Positions 35,701 to 44,764 are shown, counted from the first letter of the stretch. The stretch is DNA of 64,000 nt from Hypericibacter terrae (GCF_008728855.1 NZ_CP042906.1:2480001-2544000); one strand, 5' to 3'. Notes: a model not told the origin generated them from the letters alone. A program made the numbers and translations.

Positions 35701-38700
35701 TCAGGTTCTGACCTTCACGTCGGGCCAGACGGCGCAGACGATCGCGGTCCATACGACCCAGGACACGATCGTCGAAGGAACGGAAGACTACGAAGTCAAG
35801 ATCTCGGGCCAGAGCTCGGGCACGATCACGCACGCGACCACGACGACCGACATCGTCGATAACGACGCGACGAACCTGCAGTGGTCGGTCACGGGGACGA
35901 CGCAGCTGACCGAAGGTCAGGACGGCACCTACACGGTGAGCTACAGCGGTGCGACCCTGGATGTCGGCCAGACGGCGACCATCACGGTCGCGACGGGCAC
36001 GGCCGCCCTGGGGGCGCCGGATGCGACGGCGGGTGCCGACTACACTTCGTTGACGCAGGTCCTGACCTTCACCGGCGGCGGTCCGAACTCGCAGACGGTC
36101 TCGGTCCACACCACCGACGACACGATCGTCGAGGGCACCGAGGACTACCAGGTCCAGATCTCGGGCCAGAGCTCGGGCTCGATCGTCCAGCCGACGACGA
36201 CGACCAACATCGTCGATAACGACGCCACGAACCTGCAATGGTCGGTCACGGGGACGACCCAGCTGACCGAAGGTCAGGACGGCACCTACACTGTCTCCTA
36301 CAGCGGTGCCACGCTCGACCTCGGCCAGACGGCGACCATTACGGTCGCGACCGGCGCGGCCGCCCTGGGGGCGCCGGATGCGACGGCGGGTGCCGATTAC
36401 ACCTCGTTGACGCAGGTCCTGACCTTCACCGGCGGCGGTCCGAACTCGCAGACCGTGTCGGTCCACACCACCGACGACACCATCGTCGAGGGCACCGAGG
36501 ACTACCAGGTCCAGATCTCGGGCCAGAGCTCGGGCTCGATCGTCCAGCCGACGACGACGACCAACATCGTCGATAACGACGCGACGAACCTGCAATGGTC
36601 GGTCACGGGGACGACCCAGCTGACCGAAGGCCAGGACGGCACCTACACGGTGAGCTACAGCGGTGCGACCCTGGATGTCGGCCAGACGGCGACCATCACG
36701 GTCGCGACGGGCACGGCCGCCCTGGGGGCGCCGGATGCGACGGCGGGTGCCGACTACACTTCGTTGACGCAGGTCCTGACCTTCACCGGCGGCGGTCCGA
36801 ACTCGCAGACGGTCTCGGTCCACACCACCGACGACACGATCGTCGAGGGCACCGAGGACTACCAGGTCCAGATCTCGGGCCAGAGCTCGGGCTCGATCGT
36901 CCAGCCGACGACGACGACCAACATCGTCGATAACGACGCGACGAACCTGCAATGGTCGGTCACGGGGACGACCCAGCTGACCGAAGGCCAGGACGGCACC
37001 TACACGGTGAGCTACAGCGGTGCGACCCTGGATGTCGGCCAGACGGCGACCATCACGGTCGCGACGGGCACGGCCGCCCTGGGGGCGCCGGATGCGACGG
37101 CGGGTGCCGATTACACCTCGTTGACGCAGGTCCTGACCTTCACCGGCGGCGGTCCGAACTCGCAGACCGTGTCGGTCCACACCACCGACGACACCATCGT
37201 CGAGGGCACCGAGGACTACCAGGTCCAGATCTCGGGCCAGAGCTCGGGCTCGATCGTCCAGCCGACGACGACGACCAACATCGTCGATAACGACGCCACG
37301 AACCTGCAATGGTCGGTGACGGGCACGACCCAGCTGACCGAAGGCCAGGACGGCACCTACACTGTCTCCTACAGCGGTGCCACGCTCGACCTCGGCCAGA
37401 CGGCGACCATCACGGTCGCGACGGGCACGGCCGCCCTGGGGGCGCCGGATGCGACGGCGGGGGCGGACTACACCTCGCTGACGCAGGTCCTGACCTTCAC
37501 CGGCGGCGGTCCGAACTCGCAGACCGTGTCGGTCCACACCACCGACGACACGATCGTCGAGGGCACCGAGGACTACCAGGTCCAGATCTCGGGCCAGAGC
37601 TCGGGCTCGATCGTCCAGCCGACGACGACGACCAACATCGTCGATGACGATGCGACAAACCTGCAGTGGTCGGTCACGGGGACGACGCAGCTGACCGAAG
37701 GTCAGGACGGCACCTACACTGTCTCCTACAGCGGTGCCACGCTCGACCTCGGCCAGACGGCGACCATCACGGTCGCGACCGGTGTCGCCGCCAGCGGTGC
37801 CCCGGATGCGACGGCGGGGGCGGACTACACCTCGCTGACGCAGGTCCTGACCTTCACCGGCGGCGGTCCGAACTCGCAGACCGTGTCGGTCCACACCACC
37901 GACGACACGATCGTCGAGGGCACCGAGGACTACCAGGTCCAGATCTCGGGCCAGAGCTCGGGCTCGATCGTCCAGCCGACGACGACGACCAACATCGTCG
38001 ATAACGACGCCACGAACCTGCAATGGTCGGTGACGGGCACGACCCAGCTGACCGAAGGCCAGGACGGCACCTACACGGTCTCCTACAGCGGGGCCACGCT
38101 CGACCTCGGCCAGACGGCAACGATCACGGTCGCCACAGGCGATGCGATCGGCAATGGCACCTCCGACGCGACGGCGGGTGCCGACTACACCTCGCTGACG
38201 CAGGTTCTGACCTTCACCGGCGGCGGGCCGAACTCACAGACGGTCTCGGTCCATACCACCGACGACACGATCGTCGAGGGCACCGAGGACTACCAGGTCC
38301 AGATCTCGGGCCAGAGCTCGGGCTCGATCGTTCAGCCGACGACCACGACCAACATCATCGACAACGATGCTGGCGGCCTGCACTGGTCGATCACGGGCAC
38401 GACCCAACTGACCGAAGGTGCCGACGGCACCTACACGGTGAGCTACACGGGCGCCACCCTGGGCGCCGGCCAGACGGCCACCATCACGGTCGCCACTGGC
38501 GATGCGACCGGCAACCTCACGTCCGATGCGACGGCAGGGACGGACTACACCTCGCTGACGCAGGTCCTGACCTTCACCTCGGGTCAGACGGCGCAGACCG
38601 TCGTGGTCCATACCACCCAGGACACGATCGTCGAAGGGACAGAAGATTACGAAGTGAAGATCTCGGGCCAGAGCTCGGGAACCATCACGCAGCCCACGAC

Positions 38701-41700
38701 CACAACCAACATCGTCGATGACGATGCCACGAAGCTGACCTGGTCGATCGCGGGGACGACGCAGCTGGCCGAAGGTGCCGACGGCACCTATACGGTTTCC
38801 TACACGGGCGCCACCCTGGGTGTCGGCCAGACGGCGACGATTACCGTCGCCACCGGCGATGCGACTGGCAATCTCACCTCCGACGCGACAGCAGGGACGG
38901 ACTACACCTCGCTGACCCAGGTCCTCACCTTCACCTCGGGCCAGACGGCGCAGACCGTCGTGGTCCATACGACCCAAGATACGGTCGTCGAGGGTACCGA
39001 GGACTATCAGGTCCAGATCTCGGGCCAGAGCTCGGGCACCATCACCCAGCCCACGACCACGACCAACATCGTCGATGACGATGCGACGAAGCTGACCTGG
39101 TCGGTCACGGGGACGACGCAGCTGGCCGAAGGTGCCGACGGCACCTACACGGTGAGCTACACGGGTGCGACCCTGGGCGTCGGCCAGACGGCGACGATCA
39201 CCGTCGCCACCGGCGATGCGACTGGCAATCTCACCTCCGACGCGACGGCGGGGACGGACTACACCTCGCTGACGCAGGTCCTGACCTTCACGTCGGGCCA
39301 GACGGCGCAGACGGTCGCGGTCCATACGACGCAGGATACGGTCGTCGAGGGCACCGAGGACTACCAGGTCCAGATCTCGGGCCAGAGCTCGGGCACCATC
39401 GTCCAGCCGACCACCACGACCAACATCGTCGATGACGACGCGACGAAGCTGACCTGGTCGATCACGGGCACCACCCAGCTGGCCGAGGGTGCCGACGGCA
39501 CCTACACGGTGAGCTACACGGGCGCGACGCTCGGTGCTGGCCAGACCGCGACGATCACGGTCGCCACCGGCGATGCGACCGGCAACCTCACGTCCGATGC
39601 GACGGCGGGGGCCGACTACACCTCGCTGACGCAGGTCCTGACCTTCACGGCGGGCCAGACGGCGCAGACGGTCGCGGTCCATACGACGCAGGACACGATC
39701 GTCGAGGGCACCGAGGACTACCAGGTTCAGATCTCGGGTCAGAGCTCGGGCACCATCGCCCAGCCGACGGCGACGACCAACATCGTCGATGACGACGCGA
39801 CGAAGCTGACCTGGTCGGTCACGGGGACGACCCAGCTGACCGAAGGCGCCGACGGTACCTACACGGTGAGCTACACGGGCGCGACGCTCGGTGCTGGCCA
39901 GACCGCGACCATCACGGTCGCCACCGGCGATGCGACCGGCAACCTCACGTCCGACGCGACGGCGGGGGCCGACTACACCTCGCTGACACAGGTCCTGACC
40001 TTCACGGCCGGCCAGACGGCGCAGACGGTCGCGGTCCATACGACGCAGGATACGGTCGTCGAGGGCACCGAGGACTACCAGGTCCAGATCTCGGGTCAGA
40101 GCTCGGGCACCATCGCCCAGCCGACGGCGACGACCAACATCGTCGATGACGACGCGACGAAGCTGACCTGGTCGGTCACGGGGACGACCCAGCTGACCGA
40201 AGGCGCCGACGGTACCTACACGGTGAGCTACACGGGCGCGACGCTCGGTGCTGGCCAGACGGCGACCATCACGGTTGCCACGGGTGTCGCCACCGGCGGT
40301 GAATCCGACGCCTCGGCGGGGACGGATTATACCTCGATCAACCAGGTCCTGACCTTCACGGCCGGCCAGACGGCGCAGACGGTCGCGGTCCACACGACGC
40401 AGGACACGATCGTCGAGGGCACCGAGGACTACCAGGTCCAGATCTCGGGCCAGAGCTCGGGCACCATCACCCAACCGACGACCACGACCAACATCGTCGA
40501 CGACGATGCCACGAAGCTGAATTGGTCGATCACGGGGACGACACAGCTGACCGAAGGCGCCGACGGCACCTACACGGTGAGCTACACCGGTGCGAGCTTG
40601 GGCGTTGGCCAGACGGCTACCATCACGGTCGCAACCGGTGTCGCTGCCAGCGGTGCCTCCGATGCCACGGCGGGTGCGGATTACACCTCGATCAACCAGG
40701 TTCTGACCTTCACCTCGGGCCAGACGGCCCAGACGGTCTCGGTCCACACGACCCAGGATACGATCGTCGAGGGGACGGAGGACTACCAGGTCCAGATCTC
40801 GGGCCAGAGCTCGGGCACCATCACCCAACCGACGACCACGACCAACATCGTCGACGACGATGCCACGAAGCTGAATTGGTCGATCACGGGGACGACACAG
40901 CTGACCGAAGGCGCCGACGGCACCTACACGGTGAGCTACACCGGTGCGAGCTTGGGCGTTGGCCAGACGGCCACCATCACGGTCGCAACGGGTGTCGCCA
41001 CTGGCGGTGAATCCGACGCGACGGCGGGAACCGACTACACCTCGATCAACCAGGTTCTGACCTTCACTTCAGGCCAGACGGCCCAGACCGTGTCGGTCCA
41101 CACGACCCAGGACACGATTGTCGAGGGGACCGAGGATTATCAGGTCCAGATCTCGGGCCAGAGCTCGGGCTCGATCACCCAGCCGACGACCACGACCAAC
41201 ATCGTCGACGACGATGCCACGAAGCTGAACTGGTCGATCACCGGCACGACACAGCTGACCGAAGGTGCCGACGGCACCTACACGGTGAGCTACACCGGCG
41301 CCACCATTGGTGCCGGCCAGACGGCTACCATCACGGTCGCGACCGGCACCAATGCCGGCGGCGCCTCGGATGCGACGGCGGGGGCCGACTACACCTCGAT
41401 CAACCAGGTCCTGACCTTCACCTCGGGCCAGACGGCCCAGACGGTGTCGGTCCACACGACCCAGGACACGATCCTCGAGGGTACCGAGGACTATGAGGTG
41501 AAGATCTCGGGCCAGAGCTCGGGCTCGATCACGGCCCCGACGACCACCACGAACATCGTCGACAACGATGCGTCGAACCTGCAGTGGTCCATCACGGGCG
41601 TCACCCAGGTCAATGAGGGCTCCGACGCCAGCTACACGGTGAGCTACACCGGCGCCACCATCGGCGCCGGCCAGACCGCGACGGTCACGGTCACCGCGGG

Positions 41701-44700
41701 TGCCGGCATCAATGGCGGCACGCCGGATGCCACCTCGGGCAGCGACTACACGGCGCTCACCACGGTCCTGACCTTCACCTCGGGCCAGACGGCCCAGACG
41801 GTGGCGGTCAAGACGATCGACGACACGATCGTGGAGGGCACGGAAGATTACGCGGTGCGGATCTCCAACCCGACCGGCGGCACCATCGTGACCAACCAGG
41901 GCACGGCGGGCACGCTGATCATCGACAACGACAAGAACATCCCGGTCGGGGCCAACGACACGGTCTCGATCCTGGAAGACGGTGTCGAGGCGGTCGGCAG
42001 CTTTGCGGCCGGCACGGCGGCGGGCACCAACGACGAGATCGCCACCGGCAACCTGACCTACACCTTCGGCGGCGATGGCCAGGCGGCGTCCGCGCCGTTC
42101 GTGTGGAACACCACCGTCACGATCGCGGATCCGGAGGGCGGCGATCCGGCCCATCCCAATCTCACTTCCGGCGGCCAGCCGGTCGTCTGGGTGTCGCAGA
42201 ACAGCGGCTTGACCCTGATCGGCACGGTCAGCGGCGGCGTGCATAACGGCGAGACGGTGGCGAAACTCGACATCACCAACGTCACGACCGGTGCCTACAA
42301 GTTCGAGCAGCTGGGTGCCATCGACCATCCGGATGCGAACCAGAGCGGCCATACCGACGATCTGAAGCTGACCTTCAGCTACACGATCAAGGACAATCTT
42401 GGCGGCGACACGGCGAACGGCACCCTCGCGGTGACGATCGGCGACGACGCTCCGATCGCGAACGCCGAGAGCAAGACGGTGGCGGCGGCCGGTTCGGTCG
42501 ACACCAATCTGATGATCGTGCTCGATATCTCGGGCTCGATGACGGATGACAGCGGTCTCCAGGGTCTCGATCGTCTGCAGGCTTCGAAGGCGGCCATCAA
42601 CGAGCTGTTCGAGCAGTATGGCAGCCTCGGCAGCGTGAAGGTGCAGATCGTGCTGTTCTCCGGCAGTGCTACGGACCAGGGCAGCGTCTGGCTGACACTC
42701 GACCAGGCCAAGACCTTCATGGCGACCGTCTCGGCCGGGGGCAGCACGAACTACGACGCGGCGCTGCAGCAGGCGATGACGTCGTTTACCGACAGCGGCA
42801 AGCTCGCCACCCCGTCGGTCCAGAACGTGGTCTACTTCGTGTCGGATGGCGATCCGACGGCTTCGTCGTCCTGGCCGGTGCTGGGCGACCAGGGCAATGG
42901 CATCCAGGCGACGGAAGAGAATGTCTGGACGTCCTTCCTGAACACCAACCACATCAACGCCTTCGCCATCGGCATCGGCTCGGGCATCAATGTCACCAAC
43001 CTCAACCCCGTCGCCTGGAACGGCGCGGTGGGTAGCGACAGCAACGGCCAGGCCGTGACGGATCTGGGTCAGTTGGCCCAGACCCTGACGAATGCCGCGC
43101 AGAACACGGTGACCGGCAATGTCACGACCGACAATGGCAGCGCCACGGGCGCGGACGGCGCCTATGTGAAGGTCTTCACCTATAACGGCTCGATCTACAC
43201 CTTCAACGGCACCAACGCGGTGGTGAATACCGGGACGGCGCGGGCCTTCACCTTCGTGGGCGGGGTGCTGACCTTCTCGACCAACGAAGGCACGATGTCG
43301 CTTAACATGCTCACGGGCGCCTACACCTTCGCGATCTCCAGCGTGCTCACGAGCCCGGTCCCGGAAGCTTTCTCCTACACGCTGCATGACGGCGACGGAG
43401 ACGAGGCCGGCAACACGATCACGATCAACGTAACGCCTTCCAACAGCGCACCGATCGTGCGGGATGACAACCTGATGATTGCTGATGGCAATCCCTCGAC
43501 CTTCACGGTCGACAGCAAGTGGTTGCTGTGGAACGACAGCGATCGCGACGGCGACGTGATCTCGATCACGGCGGTCGGAGCAGGAGCTTCTCTGACAGCT
43601 GGCAACGTGGTGATCGACACCAGCATCAGCAGCTTCGGTTACACCGGCACGTCGACGGCGTTCAGCGACACGGCGACGGTCGCGGTCGATACGACCAATA
43701 AGTCGAGCTTCGGAGGCAACGGTCTCGACAACATCCTCGTTGGCGACGGCAGCAAAGATCACCTCCTCGGTTACGAGGGCAATGACGTGCTCGTCGGCGG
43801 CGATAACAACGACACGCTCGAGGGCGGCGACGGCAACGACCTGCTGATCGGCGGCAATGGGAACGACAGCCTGGATGGCGGCAATGGCGACGATCTGCTC
43901 CAGGGTGGGGCCGACACGGACTCGCTCCAGGGTGGGACCGGATTCGATATCGCCGACTTCTCGGACCTGGGGACCGGCGTCACCATTACGCTCGATGGCA
44001 GCGGGAACGCGACGGCCTCGGGCGGCTCGGCCGACCAGCTCTTCGGCATCGAAGGTCTGATCGGCGGCAGCGGTAACGACAACTTCACCGGCAACAACGC
44101 GGCCAACTACCTCGACGGCGGCAGCGGCAACGACAATCTGGCCGGCGGCGGCGGCAACGACACCCTGATCGGCGGTGCCGGCGCCGATACTCTGAATGGC
44201 GGCACCGGAGACGATGTCATCTTCGGAGACTCGCTCGACAGCGTCGATGGGGGCACCAACGTCAGCAACAATCTGCTGACAGACGGCAACCATGGTGACG
44301 TGCTGCTCTTCGGTAGTTCGATCGATCTGACCGCGGCTGGTCTGAATGGTCACTTCAAGGGCATCGAGACCATTTCACTCCAGAACGCAGCCTCCGGTGC
44401 TTCGGGCAACCAGACCTTGTCGCTGAACATCAACGACCTGGTCGATATGGGCACCACGGGCACCGCGGATCCGGGCGGCCAGTCGGGCGGCGCGGGCACG
44501 ACCTACGACTTGACCAAGGCTCTGCGTGTCGACGCCGATGCCGGCGACACCGTCAATCTCGTCAATACCGGTGCGAACGATCATTGGCTGAGCGCACCGG
44601 GCGCTACCGGCATCCCGGCCGGCTATACCCTCTACGTCCATGTCACCTCCGGCACCGAGGCCGGGACGAACGAGGACGGGTATGTGCTGGTGAGCGGCAC

Positions 44701-44722
44701 CGCGAACGTCACCCATTCCTAG
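29765..44722 (+). CDS. giant type-I-secreted RTX adhesin 2 (Calx-beta array, VWA, RTX)
   Basis: This 4985-residue protein, about half a megadalton, is a paralog of the preceding gene with the same layout. It starts at a GTG with GGAG upstream; the first residues match the paralog (MAQPT). After a variable 65-residue Ser/Asn-rich stretch come the conserved module and TAAG (residues 174-177). Thirty-two Calx-beta-like repeats, mostly 118-119 residues, fill about 238-4055. Then follow the T1SS-143-like domain (about 4056-4240), the VWA domain with MIDAS LDISGSM (about 4249-4446), RTX repeats (about 4646-4833) and a C-terminal secretion region ending VTHS. Only repeats 1 and 2 match those of gene 1; the rest are of the LQW..TGTTQLTEG type. 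A surface adhesin exported by a type I system is the natural role. The secretion genes must lie elsewhere. Confidence 0.9.
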   Translation: MAQPTGGAGSSGATSTSSSSTVSHEGAVSPAESGPVNSAASANESMPNGATANGSEPHGPVSNGAVGETQVAETSGNPPATPPSGDNVTIIHVSAGQPIDLPIDPQQLADAQIQIVGGDLEIKLPDGHIYLLVGFVAAEEAGNAPDIIVQGGEHMTAPDVLALAGTTLEDLLQTAAGGPQAGTGAANQGASFRPGEGLGLLNGLHDQGPIGPTALSYGVPEPLTGPLDKLDNNPDERALLQWHIEGSTLVHEPFFGQKGNNQEFLREAISEGNEGSTAYYTVTYTGGTLAPGQSATITVSTGDGHQPQYPDATSGADYGPLSTVLTFTGGGATFQTVSVEIFGDTIVEGTEDYSVNLSGQSHGTIVDPTQDTDIVDETTGPFWNIQGDSSVAEGDNAVYTVSYNGAVLAPGQTAFITIETHSGTATEGTDFDTRDDTVLTFVGGGATAQTLTVHADTDTAIEGTEDYSVEITNPTIGLVGNPTATTDIVDAGASPQWSITGTTEVTEGDSAVYTVSYTGATIENGQSATITVATGTAAGGNPDATADTDYSSLTTVLTFTAGQTAQTVSVATVDDTAIEGTEDYQVQISNPSAGNVVQPTVTTDIIDGDTGAALQWRVDGQSIVQEGDSATYTVSYTGGTLENGQTATITVATGNNAGGNPDATADTDYTSLSTVLTFTAGQTAQTVSVATVDDTAIEGTEDYQVQISGQSAGTIVQPTAATDIIDGDSGAALQWRVDGQSIVQEGDSATYTVSYTGGTLENGQTATITVATGNNGGGNPDATADTDYTSLTTVLTFTAGQTAQTISVATVDDTAIEGTEDYQVQISNPSAGSIVQPTAATDIIDGDSGAALQWRVDGQSIVQEGDSATYTVSYTGGTLENGQTATITVATGNNGGGNPDATADTDYTSLTTVLTFTAGQTAQTISVQTVDDTAIEGTEDYQVQISGQSAGTIVQPTAATDIIDGDTGLSLQWHITGTTEVPEGSDATYTVSYTGATLENGQTATITVLSGDQSGGNPDATADTDYTSLTTVLTFTAGQTAQTVSVHTVDDTAVEGTEDYQVHLTNPSIGSFGLATVTTDIIDNDSGAALQWSVTGSSQVTEGQDGVYTVSFTGGTLENGQTATITVATGNNAGGNPDATAGSDYTSISTVLTFTAGQTAQTVSVHTTDDTAIEGTEDYQVQISGQSAGTIVQPTAATDIVDGDTGAALQWRVDGQSVVNEGSDATYTVSYSGGTLENGQTATVTVATGNNAGGNPDATAGSDYTSISTVLTFTAGQTAQTVSVHTTDDTAIEGTEDYQVQISGQSAGNIVKPTAATDIIDGDSGAALQWRVDGQSVVNEGSDATYTVSYSGGTLENGQTATITVATGNNTGGNPDATAGSDYTSISTVLTFTAGQTAQTVSVHTTDDTAIEGTEDYQVQISGQSAGNIVKPTAATDIIDGDSGAALQWQVTGTTQLFEGSDGTYTVSYTGATLENGQTATITVATGNATGNATPDATAGVDYSSISTVLTFTAGQTAQTVSVHTLDDTANEGFEDYQVQISGQSAGTITQPTTTTNIIDEPVTVQWHITGTTQLTEGQDGTYTVSYTGGTLENGQTATITVLTGNNSGGAPDATANTDYSSISTILTFTAGQTAQTVSVHTIDDTAIEGTEDYEVRITGQSTGGIVHPTTTTNIVDNDTGAALQWSVTGTTQLFEGSDGTYTVSYTGGTLENGQTATITVATGNATGNATPDATAGVDYSSISTVLTFTAGQTAQTVSVHTLDDTANEGFEDYQVQISGQSAGTILQPTATTNIIDEPVVLQWHITGTTQLTEGQGGTYTVSYTGGTLENGQTATITVLTGNNSGGASDATAGVDYTSISQVLTFTAGQTAQTVSVQTTDDTAVEGTEDYEVRITGQSTGSIAHPTTATDIVDNDANGLQWSITGTTQLTEGADGTYTVSYSGATLGAGQTATITVATGGNGTGNPDATAGVDYTSVNQVLTFTSGQTAQTIAVHTTQDTIVEGTEDYEVKISGQSSGTITHATTTTDIVDNDATNLQWSVTGTTQLTEGQDGTYTVSYSGATLDVGQTATITVATGTAALGAPDATAGADYTSLTQVLTFTGGGPNSQTVSVHTTDDTIVEGTEDYQVQISGQSSGSIVQPTTTTNIVDNDATNLQWSVTGTTQLTEGQDGTYTVSYSGATLDLGQTATITVATGAAALGAPDATAGADYTSLTQVLTFTGGGPNSQTVSVHTTDDTIVEGTEDYQVQISGQSSGSIVQPTTTTNIVDNDATNLQWSVTGTTQLTEGQDGTYTVSYSGATLDVGQTATITVATGTAALGAPDATAGADYTSLTQVLTFTGGGPNSQTVSVHTTDDTIVEGTEDYQVQISGQSSGSIVQPTTTTNIVDNDATNLQWSVTGTTQLTEGQDGTYTVSYSGATLDVGQTATITVATGTAALGAPDATAGADYTSLTQVLTFTGGGPNSQTVSVHTTDDTIVEGTEDYQVQISGQSSGSIVQPTTTTNIVDNDATNLQWSVTGTTQLTEGQDGTYTVSYSGATLDLGQTATITVATGTAALGAPDATAGADYTSLTQVLTFTGGGPNSQTVSVHTTDDTIVEGTEDYQVQISGQSSGSIVQPTTTTNIVDDDATNLQWSVTGTTQLTEGQDGTYTVSYSGATLDLGQTATITVATGVAASGAPDATAGADYTSLTQVLTFTGGGPNSQTVSVHTTDDTIVEGTEDYQVQISGQSSGSIVQPTTTTNIVDNDATNLQWSVTGTTQLTEGQDGTYTVSYSGATLDLGQTATITVATGDAIGNGTSDATAGADYTSLTQVLTFTGGGPNSQTVSVHTTDDTIVEGTEDYQVQISGQSSGSIVQPTTTTNIIDNDAGGLHWSITGTTQLTEGADGTYTVSYTGATLGAGQTATITVATGDATGNLTSDATAGTDYTSLTQVLTFTSGQTAQTVVVHTTQDTIVEGTEDYEVKISGQSSGTITQPTTTTNIVDDDATKLTWSIAGTTQLAEGADGTYTVSYTGATLGVGQTATITVATGDATGNLTSDATAGTDYTSLTQVLTFTSGQTAQTVVVHTTQDTVVEGTEDYQVQISGQSSGTITQPTTTTNIVDDDATKLTWSVTGTTQLAEGADGTYTVSYTGATLGVGQTATITVATGDATGNLTSDATAGTDYTSLTQVLTFTSGQTAQTVAVHTTQDTVVEGTEDYQVQISGQSSGTIVQPTTTTNIVDDDATKLTWSITGTTQLAEGADGTYTVSYTGATLGAGQTATITVATGDATGNLTSDATAGADYTSLTQVLTFTAGQTAQTVAVHTTQDTIVEGTEDYQVQISGQSSGTIAQPTATTNIVDDDATKLTWSVTGTTQLTEGADGTYTVSYTGATLGAGQTATITVATGDATGNLTSDATAGADYTSLTQVLTFTAGQTAQTVAVHTTQDTVVEGTEDYQVQISGQSSGTIAQPTATTNIVDDDATKLTWSVTGTTQLTEGADGTYTVSYTGATLGAGQTATITVATGVATGGESDASAGTDYTSINQVLTFTAGQTAQTVAVHTTQDTIVEGTEDYQVQISGQSSGTITQPTTTTNIVDDDATKLNWSITGTTQLTEGADGTYTVSYTGASLGVGQTATITVATGVAASGASDATAGADYTSINQVLTFTSGQTAQTVSVHTTQDTIVEGTEDYQVQISGQSSGTITQPTTTTNIVDDDATKLNWSITGTTQLTEGADGTYTVSYTGASLGVGQTATITVATGVATGGESDATAGTDYTSINQVLTFTSGQTAQTVSVHTTQDTIVEGTEDYQVQISGQSSGSITQPTTTTNIVDDDATKLNWSITGTTQLTEGADGTYTVSYTGATIGAGQTATITVATGTNAGGASDATAGADYTSINQVLTFTSGQTAQTVSVHTTQDTILEGTEDYEVKISGQSSGSITAPTTTTNIVDNDASNLQWSITGVTQVNEGSDASYTVSYTGATIGAGQTATVTVTAGAGINGGTPDATSGSDYTALTTVLTFTSGQTAQTVAVKTIDDTIVEGTEDYAVRISNPTGGTIVTNQGTAGTLIIDNDKNIPVGANDTVSILEDGVEAVGSFAAGTAAGTNDEIATGNLTYTFGGDGQAASAPFVWNTTVTIADPEGGDPAHPNLTSGGQPVVWVSQNSGLTLIGTVSGGVHNGETVAKLDITNVTTGAYKFEQLGAIDHPDANQSGHTDDLKLTFSYTIKDNLGGDTANGTLAVTIGDDAPIANAESKTVAAAGSVDTNLMIVLDISGSMTDDSGLQGLDRLQASKAAINELFEQYGSLGSVKVQIVLFSGSATDQGSVWLTLDQAKTFMATVSAGGSTNYDAALQQAMTSFTDSGKLATPSVQNVVYFVSDGDPTASSSWPVLGDQGNGIQATEENVWTSFLNTNHINAFAIGIGSGINVTNLNPVAWNGAVGSDSNGQAVTDLGQLAQTLTNAAQNTVTGNVTTDNGSATGADGAYVKVFTYNGSIYTFNGTNAVVNTGTARAFTFVGGVLTFSTNEGTMSLNMLTGAYTFAISSVLTSPVPEAFSYTLHDGDGDEAGNTITINVTPSNSAPIVRDDNLMIADGNPSTFTVDSKWLLWNDSDRDGDVISITAVGAGASLTAGNVVIDTSISSFGYTGTSTAFSDTATVAVDTTNKSSFGGNGLDNILVGDGSKDHLLGYEGNDVLVGGDNNDTLEGGDGNDLLIGGNGNDSLDGGNGDDLLQGGADTDSLQGGTGFDIADFSDLGTGVTITLDGSGNATASGGSADQLFGIEGLIGGSGNDNFTGNNAANYLDGGSGNDNLAGGGGNDTLIGGAGADTLNGGTGDDVIFGDSLDSVDGGTNVSNNLLTDGNHGDVLLFGSSIDLTAAGLNGHFKGIETISLQNAASGASGNQTLSLNINDLVDMGTTGTADPGGQSGGAGTTYDLTKALRVDADAGDTVNLVNTGANDHWLSAPGATGIPAGYTLYVHVTSGTEAGTNEDGYVLVSGTANVTHS
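35867..38368 (+). repeat. seven near-identical repeats (about 357 bases each) in adhesin gene 2
   Basis: Unit starts are at 35867, 36224, 36581, 36938, 37295, 37652 and 38009; the seventh is one codon longer. They differ mainly in LDVGQ versus LDLGQ and in a short variable loop (TAALGAP, VAASGAP, DAIGNGTS). DNA identity between neighbours is very high. Some units match a unit two or three positions away better than the adjacent one, which suggests duplication of unit pairs. Confidence 0.9.
38726..41569 (+). repeat. eight ATKL-type repeats in adhesin gene 2
   Basis: Eight in-frame units begin with ATKLTWS or ATKLNWS: four of 119 codons followed by four of 118 codons. Each carries one lysine at the same place in the linker after the DDD motif. 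This is the only part of either array with regularly spaced lysines. Confidence 0.85.
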
Positions 44723-44740
44723 ACGGCGGTTCGACGAACA

Positions 44741-44764
44741 GCCCGGCGACATCCGTCGCCGGGC
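44741..44764 (+). terminator. hairpin after adhesin gene 2
   Basis: GCCCGGCGAC and GTCGCCGGGC are exact complements around the loop ATCC. It is the shortened counterpart of the 14-pair hairpin after gene 1. Confidence 0.65.

Larger units (their letters stand above)
30476..41929 (+). repeat. 32-copy Calx-beta-like coding repeat array, adhesin gene 2
   Basis: Repeat classes run in blocks. Repeats 1-2 are shared with gene 1. Repeats 3-10 contain ENGQTATITV and IEGTEDYQVQIS. Repeats 11-14 alternate two types (FEGSDGTY with GNATGNATPDA, and TEGQDGTY with NNSGGA). Repeat 15 is a transition. Repeats 16-22 are near-identical NLQWSVTGTTQ units, repeats 23-31 are the GADGTYTVSYTGA type and repeat 32 is an end unit. 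The block order indicates local expansions. Confidence 0.9.

Noticed and set aside
35867-41569. Regular repeats that could suggest a CRISPR or satellite array
   Set aside because: Units are 354-357 bases, in frame, without unique spacers, and encode a beta-sandwich repeat; they are protein-coding.
19455-44722. The two giant genes as polyketide or non-ribosomal peptide synthases, judged by size
   Set aside because: No ketosynthase, adenylation or carrier motifs occur; the repeats are Calx-beta-like and the ends are VWA and RTX.
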